Made by a program: the position numbers and the translations under genes. From Coptis chinensis (taxonomy: Eukaryota; Streptophyta; Magnoliopsida; Ranunculales; Ranunculaceae): a stretch of DNA of 64,000 bases. A model generated the notes under the pieces. That model saw nothing but the letters and a program-made list of their open reading frames with translations. It made no database searches and was not told the origin of the DNA. This document shows, piece after piece, positions 63,306 to 64,000 of this stretch. Where the stretch lies: positions 90,111,501 to 90,175,500 of the forward strand of contig CM027381.1 in the NCBI GenBank assembly GCA_015680905.1, given 5' to 3'. The number at the start of each line of letters is the position of its first letter. Position 1 is the first letter of the stretch.

Positions 63306-64000
63306 TGTGTAACACCCCCAAACCCACTATATCCTAGCTGACCAGCCCAAAATATAATGAGTTAGAGGACCCAGCTACTTAACCGTCTCAACAAATGCCA
63401 GAGCAGTTAAGCAACCGGTTTACAAAATGAAACAATTACAATAAGTCAAATACAGGTGCTAACTAACAAATATGAAAAAAAAACAAAGTGTTTAAGTTCT
63501 AACCCGAATAATATCCCAACTTCTCTCTCCACGTGATCAATAATCAAACACCTGCAAAATCTGTAAGGGCATAAAACCCGTGCCTAGCAAGTCAACTCTA
63601 CAAGCATGTCTAAAGAACTTTCAAGGGAGTAAGACCCCAAAAACAATAAATGCAACATCAAGTTAAACAACACATCATTTCCATCATTAAGGATGTTTAT
63701 GACCAATCATAAGAGTAACACGAGTACAAGACTTAACCACTAAAATATACAATATAAGTAAACACTAGCCTTCGTACTATATTTCTCTTCACAACTTCAT
63801 TACTAATCAGTATACAACCAATGGCCTATAAGAAGAACTTCTTGACATCAGTTCACACAGGCATACGATGGACTACTCATACACCATTATAACACCCCGT
63901 GTTTTATTCTTTTATTTTTATCCTAATAATAATAATAATTAAACTAGATAAAATGAATAGATATAGATAACTATCAGATACGGATAAAAGCCCGTAGATA
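63306..64000. mobile_element. Start of another LTR-type element, runs off the window
   Basis: Begins TGTGTAACACCCCCAAACCC, the typical start of large gypsy LTRs, directly interrupting the copia-3 integrase. No coding domain is seen before the window ends. It is itself interrupted near 63889. Confidence 0.6.
63889..64000. mobile_element. 5' end of a second copy of the 4.1-kb LTR-like family
   Basis: TATAACACCCCGTGTTTTAT followed by a TAATAATAATAATAATT run resembles the first 80 bp of the block at 38175. It starts inside the element at 63306, so it appears to be a younger insertion. Only 112 bp are visible. Confidence 0.55.

Overview
This window is nuclear DNA from a flowering plant, most likely a eudicot. 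It has spliced genes with short GT-AG introns, pentatricopeptide-repeat (PPR), F-box, germin-like and plastid tryptophan-synthase genes, and large amounts of nested plant retrotransposons. I cannot name the species. No tRNA, rRNA or CRISPR array was seen.

Layout. (1) 1-18.3 kb: two copies of an F-box gene. Copy 1 (about 103-1851) is decayed. Copy 2 (about 3540-17220) is split by a Ty1/copia retrotransposon (3742-16345, minus strand, 5-bp target duplication CTTAC). That element is itself split by a Ty3/gypsy element of Tat type (7664-15154, plus strand, target duplication CCAAC). A PIF/Harbinger-like MITE (16535-17057) also sits in copy 2. (2) 18.9-36.9 kb: a gene island. It holds a germin-like protein gene with a CA-repeat frameshift, a nine-exon tryptophan synthase alpha gene (306 aa, intact), two divergent PPR genes whose ATGs are 9 bp apart and which both carry lesions, an intronless CFIm68/CPSF6-like RNA-binding gene (672 aa), a Pack-MULE-like element carrying a fused ARM-repeat/DYW gene fragment, and an intact F-box gene. 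(3) 37.1-60.2 kb: one 5'-truncated LINE (37289-60229, target duplication TAGTGTAATGG) swollen from a few kb to 23 kb. Its insertions are a small LINE fragment, a 4.1-kb LTR-like block (itself hit by a hAT-type MITE), a rearranged copia element with a large inverted repeat, and a second copia element with a perfect target duplication. (4) 60.3-64.0 kb: a second copy of the MITE family, a broken copia element, and the start of two more LTR-type elements running off the window.

The genes do not form a pathway. TSA makes indole from indole-3-glycerol phosphate in plastids, the germin-like protein is secreted, the PPR proteins would act on organelle RNA, the CFIm68-like protein acts in nuclear pre-mRNA 3'-end processing, and F-box proteins choose substrates for SCF ubiquitin ligases. 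The most informative features are the datable nesting orders (several exact target duplications), the Pack-MULE chimera, the MITE family built from alternating copies of one quasi-palindromic motif, the fold-back inside the copia element at 45.5-46.2 kb, and the gypsy element that has lost integrase. All calls come from reading the sequence; no search or alignment program was run.
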